64,000 bases of DNA from Candidatus Zixiibacteriota bacterium (GTDB taxonomy: Bacteria > Zixibacteria > MSB-5A5 > GN15 > JACZUZ01): positions 1 through 64,000 of the forward strand of contig JAJRPJ010000016.1 of the NCBI GenBank assembly GCA_024280835.1, written 5' to 3'. Made by a program: the position numbers and the translations under genes. This document shows positions 10,012 through 18,086 of this stretch, piece by piece (position 1 is the stretch's first letter; each line of letters opens with the position of its first letter). The notes under the pieces are model-generated. The model saw only the letters and a program-made list of their open reading frames with translations. It made no database searches and was not told the DNA's origin.

Positions 10012-10710
10012 ATGTATCGTGAGACTTTTGTTTCTGTGATTATTCCGGCTCTCAATGAGGAGCTGTCTATTGAGAAGACTATTGCTGACTTACCAGCGGA
10101 GTTGGATGAAATCATAGTCTGTGATAATGGCTCCAGTGACAATACTGTCTCTGTTGCTCGTGAGGCTGGTGCGAAGGTTGTCTCCGAAAGTGAGCGCGGT
10201 TATGGAGCGGCTTGCTTGGCGGCGGTCGCGGCGGTTGATACGCGATGTCAGATATTGCTGTTTATTGACGCTGACTATAGTGACTACCCAGAGGAGGCGC
10301 CCACTTTGCTTGATCCAATTGTTGACGGTCAGGCGGAGATTGTGATAGGTAGTCGGACTCGTAGCGTTGAGTCACGAGCCGCGCTGACACCAGTGGCTCG
10401 TTTTGGGAATTTGCTTTCGACTTCGCTGATCCAGCGTTTGTGGGATGTTGAGTATAGCGACCTTGGGCCATTTAGAGCGATTGACTATGGCGCCTATCAG
10501 AGCTTGCAGATGCGCGACCGCGATTTTGGCTGGACTGTCGAAATGCAAATCCGTGCGGCTAAAAAAGGACTTGAGGCAGCGGAAGTTCCTGTTTCTTACC
10601 GCGCTCGGATTGGAACATCAAAAATATCAGGAACAATCAGCGGCTCTATCAAAGCTGGAACGAAAATACTTTATCTAATTGCTCGCGAGGCTTTGAGTGA
10701 TTTTGATTGA
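10012..10710 (+). CDS. Glycosyltransferase family 2, dolichyl-phosphate-mannose-synthase-like
   Basis: About 232 residues. The GT-A fold signature is clear: VSVIIPALNEE at the N-terminus, DNGSSDNT for nucleotide binding, and a metal-binding FIDADYSDYPE. Later motifs are IVIGSRTR and GWTVEMQIRAA. Start ATG 10012 is preferred to an upstream TTG at 10000. There are no transmembrane helices, so it resembles the soluble catalytic unit that makes polyprenyl-phosphate sugars. This fits the membrane GT87-like enzyme encoded next, whose family uses such lipid-linked donors. The specific sugar cannot be told from sequence. Confidence 0.85.
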   Translation: MYRETFVSVIIPALNEELSIEKTIADLPAELDEIIVCDNGSSDNTVSVAREAGAKVVSESERGYGAACLAAVAAVDTRCQILLFIDADYSDYPEEAPTLLDPIVDGQAEIVIGSRTRSVESRAALTPVARFGNLLSTSLIQRLWDVEYSDLGPFRAIDYGAYQSLQMRDRDFGWTVEMQIRAAKKGLEAAEVPVSYRARIGTSKISGTISGSIKAGTKILYLIAREALSDFD

Positions 10711-10814
10711 AACATTGCTTTTGATTGAAATTGTATTGACTAGCCTGACCTGACGCTTAAATCGGTCAGCGCAAAGAACCTCCACCCTCATGATCTTGAT
10801 GACAATATAGCTTA

Positions 10815-12209
10815 ATGACATTTCTTAAAGACAAGCTCACGAATATGAGCAAGCCAGTATTGTATACTTTGCTCGCTACTACGCTGATGTTGCAACTGGC
10901 TTTGTATTGTTGGTTGTTCTGGCCTGACTATAGTCAGGCGCATGTTCAGCGATTTATTTTTGTCGCGATTGGAGTTTCTGTCTGTTGGATTTTGACTCTG
11001 TATTTATTGGGCGCGTGTCACAAGGCCAAGCAAATTGGCCGCACGGCGCTAATTATTGGGCTTGTTGCTGGGGCAGTTTTTCGGATTGTAGTAGTTAGTG
11101 GTTCAGGTGAGCACACTTATTTGTCGGATGATGTCTATCGCTATGTGTGGGACGGGCGGCTATTGCAGAATGGTTTGAATCCATTTTCTAATGCTCCTAG
11201 TGACGCTTATGATGATTCGTTGGTTACGCCCTTGATTGATGAAGCGATTTATCCGCAGATAAACCATCCATCCTATCCGTCGATTTATCCACCTGTTAGT
11301 CAGTATTTATTTTATCTGGCGAATGTAATCTCAGATACTACTGTTTATGGTTTCAAGATTGTGGCTTTGATATTTGATTTGCTGACTTCGATGGCTTTGT
11401 GGGCGCTTTTGAAAGCTAAGAACATGTCTACTTGGTATGTGCTGATTTACTGGTTGGCGCCCTTGGTGATTCTTGAGTTTTCACTTAGTTCACATCAGGA
11501 TGTTTTGCTGTTGCCATTTTTGACATTGGCTTTGCTGTTTCAGTACCGCAAACAGGCAGTGGCTACTGCACTGTTCTTGACACTCGCGACCTTGACTAAG
11601 TTCATTGTGGCATTGGTTGTTCCTGCTTTGTTTCTTTCATTTGTTGGGCGACAGCGGCTTAAGTTTGCAGCGACAGTTGTTTTGTCTTCGGCTCTGATTT
11701 ATGCGCCGTTTTGGTTTTTCTTTACGCCGCCTGAGCTTTTTGGATCACTCTTTGATTATTTGGGTCAGTGGCAATACAATGGTTCGCTGTATACGGTGCT
11801 TGAGAGAGGGTTGTCTTTGATTAGTGAAGATAGCTCGTCGATTGCGCGCAGTGTTGTCAGCGGAGCGCTGTTGATTTCTTTGATTGGTATTACACTGCGA
11901 GTCACCGATAAGGTTAAGGCCGCTTATGGATGCTTATTGGTTTATGTGGCTTTGACGACCACACTCTTCCCTTGGTATTTGGTGATTTTCTTTCCTTTTA
12001 TTACACTCTATCGTGGCAGCGCGATTGTTTCTTTGCTGTCGTTAGTCTGGCTATCTTACTGGGGACTTATTGGCCAAATCGAAACTGGTTTTTGGTATGA
12101 CAATTGGTGGCTGAGAACACTTGAGTATGTGCCGTTTTATGTGTTATTGATTATTGGCCTGAAAAGTGATTTGTTGGCTCCTCGAAAGGACAGTGGTTTT
12201 GCGCTCTGA
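10815..12209 (+). CDS. Polytopic membrane glycosyltransferase, GT87/mannosyltransferase-like
   Basis: 464 residues with roughly 11-12 hydrophobic segments. The diagnostic early loop reads LSDDVYRYVWDGRL followed by GLNPF, the acidic DD-containing extracytoplasmic loop typical of GT-C enzymes that use polyprenyl-phosphate sugars. A second loop has NHPSYPSIYPP. It ends overlapping the region where the next gene begins. Inference: it transfers sugar from a lipid donor, possibly the product of the GT2 encoded upstream, to a glycan on the outer face of the inner membrane. Start ATG 10815 has only a weak ribosome site; ATG 10845 is an alternative. Confidence 0.78.
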   Translation: MTFLKDKLTNMSKPVLYTLLATTLMLQLALYCWLFWPDYSQAHVQRFIFVAIGVSVCWILTLYLLGACHKAKQIGRTALIIGLVAGAVFRIVVVSGSGEHTYLSDDVYRYVWDGRLLQNGLNPFSNAPSDAYDDSLVTPLIDEAIYPQINHPSYPSIYPPVSQYLFYLANVISDTTVYGFKIVALIFDLLTSMALWALLKAKNMSTWYVLIYWLAPLVILEFSLSSHQDVLLLPFLTLALLFQYRKQAVATALFLTLATLTKFIVALVVPALFLSFVGRQRLKFAATVVLSSALIYAPFWFFFTPPELFGSLFDYLGQWQYNGSLYTVLERGLSLISEDSSSIARSVVSGALLISLIGITLRVTDKVKAAYGCLLVYVALTTTLFPWYLVIFFPFITLYRGSAIVSLLSLVWLSYWGLIGQIETGFWYDNWWLRTLEYVPFYVLLIIGLKSDLLAPRKDSGFAL

Positions 12210-13653
12210 GTTTCTTGTATTTTACTTTTCTCTACTAGGCTTGTTGTGTCTGTTTGGGATTCACTTGTATTGGCTTTTGATTTTGTATCGTCGCCATCAT
12301 AGGACCAAACCCGAAAAGCCTGAGTTGACCAGTCGGCCATATGTGACTGTGCAGTTGCCACTTTACAATGAGAAACGTGTAGCGCGGCGTTTGATTGAAG
12401 CGGTCGCAAACTTTCAGTGGCCTCAAGACAAGCTGGAGATTCAGGTTTTGGATGATTCGACAGATGAGACTACTGAGCTTGCCGGTGAAGTTATCGCTGA
12501 GTTATGTGCGCGTGGTCACGATGTCAAACTGATTCACAGAGATTGTCGTGATGAGTACAAAGCCGGCGCATTGGCTAACGGACTCAAGACAGCCAGCGGT
12601 GAATTTGTGGCGGTTTTTGACGCCGATAATATCCCTCCGCGAGATTTTCTAATTGAGTCCTTACCTTATTTTGCAGATAAAACTATTGGGATGGTTCAGG
12701 CTCGATGGGATTTTGTTAATCGTAATCAATCACTTCTTTGCCGCGCACAGGCATTGTTTCTTGATAGTCATTTTGGAATAGAGCAATTGGCGCGTAGTCG
12801 CGGTGGGTTGCTACTGAACTTCAATGGTTCGGCGGGGATTTGGCGTACGAAAGCTATTGTCGAATCTGGCGGCTGGTCTGGCAAGACACTTACAGAGGAT
12901 TTGGAATTGTCATTTCGTGCGCAGTTGGCTGGTTGGCGTTTTATTTATTTGGATGATTTGCTAGTGCCGACTGAGCTACCAGCTTCGGTGCATGGTTTCC
13001 GAGCCCAGCAATATCGCTGGGCTAAGGGGGCTGTTGAGACGGCCTTGATAATGTTGCCGACGATTTGGCGTTCGATGATTCCGTTGCGTCAGAAAATTGC
13101 CGCGAGTATGCATTTGACTCATAAGTTTATCAATCTAGTGATGGTAGCCTTGGCAGTGACACTTGTGCCAGCTTTGTATTTACGTCTTGAAGGTGGCATT
13201 GAGAAACTGTTTTTGATTGATCTGCCGATCTTTCTTTTGGGGGCTGGGTCTATGTCGCTATTCTACGGAGTATCTTTTCGGCGGATGAATAAGAATCCAC
13301 GTCTGCGGGATATGTTGATATTGCCATTTTTGACATCGCTGGGAGTGGCTTTGGCTGTCAATAATACTCGGGCTGTTCTTTCGGCTTTAATGCGAAGGCG
13401 TTCTGAATTTATAAGAACTCCCAAGACAGGAGTCGACAAGGAAGCTGTTGAGTCCAATGAGGCGCTACCAAGCGCTTATCGCTTGCCACGTGATGGTTCT
13501 GTGCATATTGAAGCAGCGTTGGCTTTGTATGCAACATTCTCTGTGGCGGCGGCGCTTTCATTGCATTTGTATTTCACTGCTCCGTTTTTGGCGACATTTG
13601 CTGTCGGCTATAGTTACTTGTCGGTTTTGAATTATCGTGAGACTTCGAACTAG
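12199..13653 (+). CDS. Cellulose-synthase-like processive GT2 glycosyltransferase (glucomannan/mannan synthase type)
   Basis: About 485 residues. An N-terminal membrane helix precedes a GT2 catalytic domain containing QLPLYNE, LDDSTDET, VFDADN, TEDLELSFRA and the QQYRWAKG (QxxRW) motif of processive enzymes. C-terminal membrane helices follow. TTG 12199 is chosen because AAAGGA (12185-12190) lies 8 nt upstream; a longer form from TTG 12166 would overlap the previous gene by 44 nt. Related enzymes make beta-linked mannan or glucan, or glycosylate lipids. Here it sits inside a glycosyltransferase run, so it probably builds a surface polysaccharide or glycolipid. Confidence 0.82.
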   Translation: MRSEFLVFYFSLLGLLCLFGIHLYWLLILYRRHHRTKPEKPELTSRPYVTVQLPLYNEKRVARRLIEAVANFQWPQDKLEIQVLDDSTDETTELAGEVIAELCARGHDVKLIHRDCRDEYKAGALANGLKTASGEFVAVFDADNIPPRDFLIESLPYFADKTIGMVQARWDFVNRNQSLLCRAQALFLDSHFGIEQLARSRGGLLLNFNGSAGIWRTKAIVESGGWSGKTLTEDLELSFRAQLAGWRFIYLDDLLVPTELPASVHGFRAQQYRWAKGAVETALIMLPTIWRSMIPLRQKIAASMHLTHKFINLVMVALAVTLVPALYLRLEGGIEKLFLIDLPIFLLGAGSMSLFYGVSFRRMNKNPRLRDMLILPFLTSLGVALAVNNTRAVLSALMRRRSEFIRTPKTGVDKEAVESNEALPSAYRLPRDGSVHIEAALALYATFSVAAALSLHLYFTAPFLATFAVGYSYLSVLNYRETSN

Positions 13654-13671
13654 ATATTACTGGAAAGCGTT

Positions 13672-14316
13672 ATGAGTAGTAGCGATATATTGGGAATAGG
13701 TTTGATGGCTCGCGCTGCTGAAGTCGGTAAGGTCAAGACTCGACTTGCCGCTAGTATTGGCGACGCAAAGGCTACTGCGGTCTATCGTGATTTACTTAGT
13801 AATATCTCCAGTGAACTTATTGGCGCTACAAAGCAACTTTGCGGAAGTAGGGTTGAGTTTTGTTGGTTTGCTGATCCTGCGGAATCTATTCCGCAACTTC
13901 GTGAGGATTACAAAGGTTTTGAAAGTTTTGCTCCTCAAGTTTCTGGTGACCTTGGAGTTCGTATGCAACAGGCGCTTGAGACTTTACTGGGGCAGTTTGG
14001 ATTTGCGGCTTTGATTGGGGCCGATATTCCAGATATTTCAGCTAAGCATATTAACGCGACACTGGCGGCGCTTGAGGAAACCGATGTTGTTTTGGGGCCT
14101 ACATTCGATGGTGGTTATTATTTAATCGGTATGAAGAGAGTTCATCATGAATTATTTACAGGTATCCCTTGGAGCTCGACGAATACTTTTGAAGAGACGA
14201 TTAGCGCTTGTGAGGACGCAAATCTTAGCTATCATTTACTTGAGACCCTCAGTGATTTGGATGTTGTTGCGGATTTTGAGCATATCAAATGGCGGCCAAG
14301 CTCTTTTGAGATTTGA
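13672..14316 (+). CDS. DUF2064 / TIGR04282-type glycosyltransferase-like protein
   Basis: 214 residues. The nucleotidyltransferase-like fold shows GKVKTRLAAS at the N-terminus, ALIGADIPDIS for metal binding, VLGPTFDGGYYLIG and IPWSSTNTF, all typical of the DUF2064 family. Members often accompany GT2 enzymes and occur in predicted arsenosugar clusters, but no radical SAM ArsS-like gene is visible here. It is the last gene of the + strand glycan run, 18 bases after the preceding gene, and is followed by a strong terminator. Confidence 0.85.
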   Translation: MSSSDILGIGLMARAAEVGKVKTRLAASIGDAKATAVYRDLLSNISSELIGATKQLCGSRVEFCWFADPAESIPQLREDYKGFESFAPQVSGDLGVRMQQALETLLGQFGFAALIGADIPDISAKHINATLAALEETDVVLGPTFDGGYYLIGMKRVHHELFTGIPWSSTNTFEETISACEDANLSYHLLETLSDLDVVADFEHIKWRPSSFEI

Positions 14317-14353
14317 AAGCTGGAAAGTAGAAGTTCATTCCGATGGCTAATAA

Positions 14354-14391
14354 AAAGAGAGCGGATGGGAGATTTCCCATCCGCTCTCTTT
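14354..14391. terminator. Bidirectional intrinsic terminator
   Basis: A perfect 17-bp stem, AAAGAGAGCGGATGGGA (14354-14370) and its complement (14375-14391), has a 4-nt loop. A-rich sequence on the left and T-rich on the right give a U-tract in both directions. It lies between convergent genes (the DUF2064 gene and cheW) and probably serves both. Confidence 0.92.
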
Positions 14392-14430
14392 GTATTGTTA
14401 CACTGCTAATGAAATTAGCTAACAAAAATA

Positions 14431-14934
14431 CTAGGCTGCCAAGACACCAAGAGATTCAAAGTCGATGACTCTTGAGAGATCGAGGAAGATCAACAAGCGG
14501 TCTTCCATTTTGGCGACACCTTGAATGTATTCAGCATTGGCGCCAGTGGCGATGTCTGGTGGCGGCTCGATAGTCGAGACTGGGATACGGAGGACTTCCG
14601 AGACAGAGTCAACAATCATACCCATGACGTGCGAGTCAATGTCGACGACGATAATGCGGGTGTTTTTGTCGTCGTCTTGATGTGCAACACCAAGTCGCTT
14701 GCGTAAGTCAATAATTGGAATAACCTTACCGCGCAGATTGATAACACCTTCCACGAAAGCTGGAGCTTGTGGAACTTTGGTAATGTCAACCATACGATTT
14801 ATTTCTTGGACTTTGGTGATATCAACACCAAACTCTTCTGGGCCGATTTTGAATGACACCAACTGAAGCAACTCATCACCAGCGGCAGCGGTTACAGCTG
14901 AGGCAGGTTTTGCAATTGTAGTTTCTTCTGACAT
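14431..14934 (-). CDS. cheW: CheW-like chemotaxis coupling protein
   Basis: 167 residues. After a low-complexity N-terminus of about 22 residues comes one CheW domain: LVSFKIGPEEFGVDI, INRMVDITKVPQAP, VEGVINLRGKVIPIIDLR and IVVDIDSHVMGMIVDSVSEVLRI. CheW couples chemoreceptors to the CheA kinase in the cytoplasm. A strong ribosome site, AGGGGAG, lies about 7 nt before the start. No cheA, receptor or other che gene is adjacent, so its partners must be elsewhere. It is flanked by convergent terminators and seems monocistronic. Confidence 0.93.
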   Translation of the reverse strand: MSEETTIAKPASAVTAAAGDELLQLVSFKIGPEEFGVDITKVQEINRMVDITKVPQAPAFVEGVINLRGKVIPIIDLRKRLGVAHQDDDKNTRIIVVDIDSHVMGMIVDSVSEVLRIPVSTIEPPPDIATGANAEYIQGVAKMEDRLLIFLDLSRVIDFESLGVLAA

Positions 14935-15247
14935 ATGTTCTCCCCTTCACTATTTTGTTACAGCTATTAACTGCTTTCATCTATTTCTACATTGTGAGAC
15001 GCCACTCTAGCCGAGATTGGAGCAAAATTTGGCCTGAATGTGGTCTCGCTATATATATCGGGAGTAGCCTGAGAGAATTCAGGCAATGTTAGTAGAATTG
15101 TTCAAGTTCGAACTTTGCGGGTCTATTTGTATGATTACTGATATGCGTTTCAAATTGAATCGTTTTATGACGGTGAAACCTAAATTGGAATTGCTTTGCG
15201 TTTGGGAACCAAAGTACGGCTGGGATGTTATTAAGGTAGAGTATTTG

Positions 15248-15308
15248 CGGCGTCCGCAATCTCGGGTAGTTGACTAATCCCCTCTACCCTGCGGACGTCG
15301 TTTTTTTT
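15248..15308 (+). terminator. Strong intrinsic terminator without an obvious gene upstream
   Basis: An 11-bp outer stem (15248-15258 with 15290-15300, one G-U pair) encloses a second stem, GGGTAG (15264-15269) with CTACCC (15284-15289), and runs into eight T. The only upstream + strand frame is a 48-63 residue ORF ending at 15277, inside the hairpin. A small RNA or small protein transcribed from about 15000-15090 is possible, but I cannot identify one. Confidence 0.8.
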
Positions 15309-15375
15309 GCTTATTGATGAAAATCGACTGCGTTTTTTCCCGTTGTGTGACCAGAAGCTCTAATAATATAAAAAA

Positions 15376-15420
15376 GTGTCGGGTCACAATTTTCGTAAAA
15401 CGAAAATCAAGACCCGACAC
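15376..15420. repeat. 45-bp palindromic repeat, copy 1
   Basis: The arms GTGTCGGGTC and GACCCGACAC are exact complements. An inner AT-rich stem (ATTTTCG with CGAAAAT) lies inside. The same element recurs at 49479-49523 with identical outer arms and a changed loop. It is intergenic and lacks coding potential, like a REP/BIME-type dispersed hairpin. Confidence 0.9.
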
Positions 15421-15472
15421 AACCAATATCCAACATCCAACAACAACTAACGGGGACTCTATCAATAGGCTC

Positions 15473-16549
15473 TTAGCTATTGGGCCAGAACTTTCCGATT
15501 GTGGTGCGTGGGAAGAAGCTCTTCCAAGCGAACCAAAAAGTTGTAATTAGGGGCATGGATTCGAAGCCATCGACGCCAGCGCGGAGTTCATTGGCGGTGA
15601 GCGTTTTGCCAGAGAATTTGACTGAGCCATCGGATTCGACAGTTAGTTTTCCCGACTTTGCTTTTTCGGCTGTCGTTGAGTAGGCGAATGAGTCTCCTGA
15701 ATCTGGGTCATAGAAGACTAGAGCGACTTGGCCAGCTAATTCTACTTTTGCGGTGGAGGCTTTTGTGATTTTGTCCAATGACAAAGCCACAGCGTCGCGT
15801 CCGATTCGCAAACCCAAGGCGATGGTTTTGGTTCCCATGTCTTCGGATTCAAAAGTATGGCCGAAGATTCCCACTCGCTCTGGATCGGTGAAATACTTGT
15901 TGTAATAGGAACCCGCCTCTCCCTTGCTTGGTTTGTCTAGGAACTTCGCTTGTGGGTAGCGTTCGACTACTGCGGAGAAATTCATAAACTCTGACGGAAA
16001 TAATTCCAGTATCTGGCCTTTCATCTTCCCTTCTAGCCCTTCGCCAGAAATCTGAGACCAGAGTGAACTGGTCTGACGATCCATGAGGACTAGCGCGTCT
16101 CTCCATAGTGAACCAGAGGCTTCGAAGGTATATGTTTTTCCATCAATCTCAGCGGCATACACGATGCCAGTATAACAGAGTGGTCACCATGTCACCGCGA
16201 TTGCGGCGCCTCCTATGTGGTCATTGACGACTTCATGGCCATCGAGATGCCAAGTTGAATAGGCTTTGACCTCATCGCCAGAGCGAACGACCATCATCGG
16301 CTCTTTTTCATAATAGAGTTCTGCGGCTTTCTTGGCAGAGATGAACTCTGGCTTGAAAATGGCTGGGATTCCACCTGGCGGCATCAGGGTGAAAAGTGTA
16401 TCACCAGCTAGCATTCTGGTCTTGGGCTTGGGACGTTGTGCGAAAGCTCCAGATGAGGCCACCAGTCCCAGCGCAATTGCCAGTGTCGTGACCTTAAACA
16501 GGACTTGTTTGAACAGAAATGGCCTGTTAGTGTTTGTTAGGGGTTTCAT
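15473..16549 (-). CDS. DUF3179 domain protein, predicted exported selenoprotein (in-frame UGA at 16186-16184)
   Basis: One 358-residue gene read through a TGA as selenocysteine at residue 122. The N-terminal part has a signal-peptide-like segment (about residues 15-38) and the DUF3179 motif HEVVND (105-110). The C-terminal part carries MDRQTSSLWSQ and the remainder of the family. The family motif CPLC reads U-P-L-C here: VTW, TGA, PLCYTGIVY. No other stop or frameshift interrupts the 1077 bases. A SECIS-like hairpin begins 15 nt after the TGA. The start at 16549 is preceded by GGGAGGAAA. DUF3179 function is not established; a CxxC motif suggests redox or metal chemistry. The alternative is a pseudogene with one nonsense mutation, which I consider less likely because a second independent case occurs at 26962. 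Confidence 0.82.
16153..16169 (-). promoter_or_regulatory. Candidate bacterial SECIS hairpin of the DUF3179 gene
   Basis: Stem UGGCAU (16169-16164) with AUGCCG (16158-16153) encloses the loop CGUGU, whose second base is G. The loop starts 21 nt after the UGA, similar to the E. coli fdhF arrangement. Bacterial SECIS elements lie in the coding sequence just after the UGA and bind SelB. Confidence 0.6.
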
Positions 16550-16826
16550 TGCTTCTGGTTTCCTCCCATTGGGGCTGATGATTGTTTATTTATTTAACTC
16601 TGTTTGTAGACTTTCTCCATCAATTCAGAACACAATAAATGTACATAAGTTTCAGCCTTGTTTGCAATAGATTACAATAATTTGCTGGTCAATACTGACT
16701 TCGGCAGTATTTGCTCGGCATGGGCTAAATCCTTATGTTGGGTTTGAAATGGGCGTGTTTTTTTGGGGTCTGTTTTGTAGCTAATGGGAACAACTAAACG
16801 ATTCACTTCTGGTATAGGTATTCCAA

Positions 16827-17975
16827 ATGAAAGACAAGAGAAACGCCACGCTGGCTAAGACTTTGATTGATTATTCAACCGAGCTGAAGGCTGGTGAAAC
16901 AGTTTATATTGAAATCAAGGGCCGTGAGGCGCTGGAGTTGGGCAAAGAGCTTATCAAACGCGCGACTGAAGTCGGAGCTAATCCTTTTTGGTTTTATAAT
17001 GATGAATCATTGTTGCGCCAGTGGATGAAAACGGCCACTGATGAGCAGTTCAAAATGCAGGCCGATTATCATTTGGCGATGATGCAAAAAGCTGACGCTT
17101 ATATTGGTGTGCGTGGCTCCGATAATCCATTTGATCTCTCTGATGTTTCCGAAGAGCAACGTGGGAAATATCAGAGTTTGTTTTACAAGCCTGTGCATCT
17201 TGAGGAGCGGGTTAAGCGCACTCGATGGGTTGTGATGCGTTATCCGAACAATGCTATGGCGCAATTGGCGGAGAAATCGCAAGAGGAATTTGAAGAGTTC
17301 TATTTTGATGTTTGTTGCGCGGATTATGCCAAAATGTCTAAGGCGATGGACCCACTTAAGGCGCTGATGGACGCTACTGATAAGGTGCGAATTGTTCAGC
17401 CCGGAGTCGATGGTAGCGCTGGGACGGATTTGAGTTTCTCGATTAAGGATATTCCTACTGTGAAGTGTTCTGGGCTTCGAAATATTCCTGATGGCGAATG
17501 TTTTACCGCGCCTGTGCGTGACTCGGTCAATGGTGTGATTACTTACAATTGTCCTTCGTTATATAACGGTAAGGTCTTTGAGAGAATTTCACTGACATTT
17601 GAAAACGGTAAGATTATCAAAGCTACCGCTGACACTAATGGCGAAGACTTAAAAGGTATCTTTGATACTGATGAGGGCGCGCGGTATGTGGGTGAGTTTT
17701 CATTGGGATTCAATCCGTTTGTTTTGCATCCGATGAAGGACACACTCTTTGATGAGAAGATTAAAGGCTCGCTACATTTCACTCCAGGTCAATGTTATGA
17801 CGAGGCGCCGAATGGTAACCAGTCCTCTATTCATTGGGATTTGGTATTGATTCAACGCCCTGAATATGGTGGCGGTGAAGTTTACTTTGACGACAAACTC
17901 ATCCGAAAAGATGGTGTGTTTTTGGATGGGGCGCTAGAGAGTGGTTTTTCGGCGGAGAATTTGAAGGCGTCATAG
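16827..17975 (+). CDS. M29-family aminopeptidase
   Basis: 382 residues, the usual length for AmpS/aminopeptidase T-like M29 metallopeptidases. Family landmarks are the N-terminal LIDYSTELKAGETVYIEI, the central RNIPDGECFTAPV, EFSLGFNPF, and the C-terminal GSLHFTPGQCYDEAP followed by NQSSIHWDLVL, which supply the metal-binding Glu, His and Asp residues. The enzyme removes N-terminal amino acids from peptides. No signal peptide is seen, so it is cytoplasmic. It stands alone on the + strand and is divergent from the DUF3179 gene, with 277 bases between. Confidence 0.92.
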   Translation: MKDKRNATLAKTLIDYSTELKAGETVYIEIKGREALELGKELIKRATEVGANPFWFYNDESLLRQWMKTATDEQFKMQADYHLAMMQKADAYIGVRGSDNPFDLSDVSEEQRGKYQSLFYKPVHLEERVKRTRWVVMRYPNNAMAQLAEKSQEEFEEFYFDVCCADYAKMSKAMDPLKALMDATDKVRIVQPGVDGSAGTDLSFSIKDIPTVKCSGLRNIPDGECFTAPVRDSVNGVITYNCPSLYNGKVFERISLTFENGKIIKATADTNGEDLKGIFDTDEGARYVGEFSLGFNPFVLHPMKDTLFDEKIKGSLHFTPGQCYDEAPNGNQSSIHWDLVLIQRPEYGGGEVYFDDKLIRKDGVFLDGALESGFSAENLKAS

Positions 17976-18086
17976 TGAGGATTTCGAAACCAGAGGAGTT
18001 TTCAACTACAGAAATGTGGAAGTTGCCGAAATCCAAACTCTATTTGTCATATTAGTCCTGTGACCCCAAAGTAGGAATACTCGATT

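Noticed and set aside
9087-14316. Arsenosugar biosynthesis cluster
   Set aside because: DUF2064 and DUF547 fit, but no ArsS-type radical SAM or ArsM methyltransferase is encoded in the window.
15086-15277. Small ORF of 48-63 residues before the orphan terminator
   Set aside because: Its last ten codons lie inside the terminator hairpin, and no ribosome site is visible. A small RNA is equally likely, so no CDS is called.
15473-16162. Separate gene beginning at ATG 16162 for the C-terminal half of the DUF3179 protein
   Set aside because: The family motif and reading frame continue unbroken upstream through a single TGA; there is no ribosome site, and the fragment lacks the signal peptide and HEVVND.
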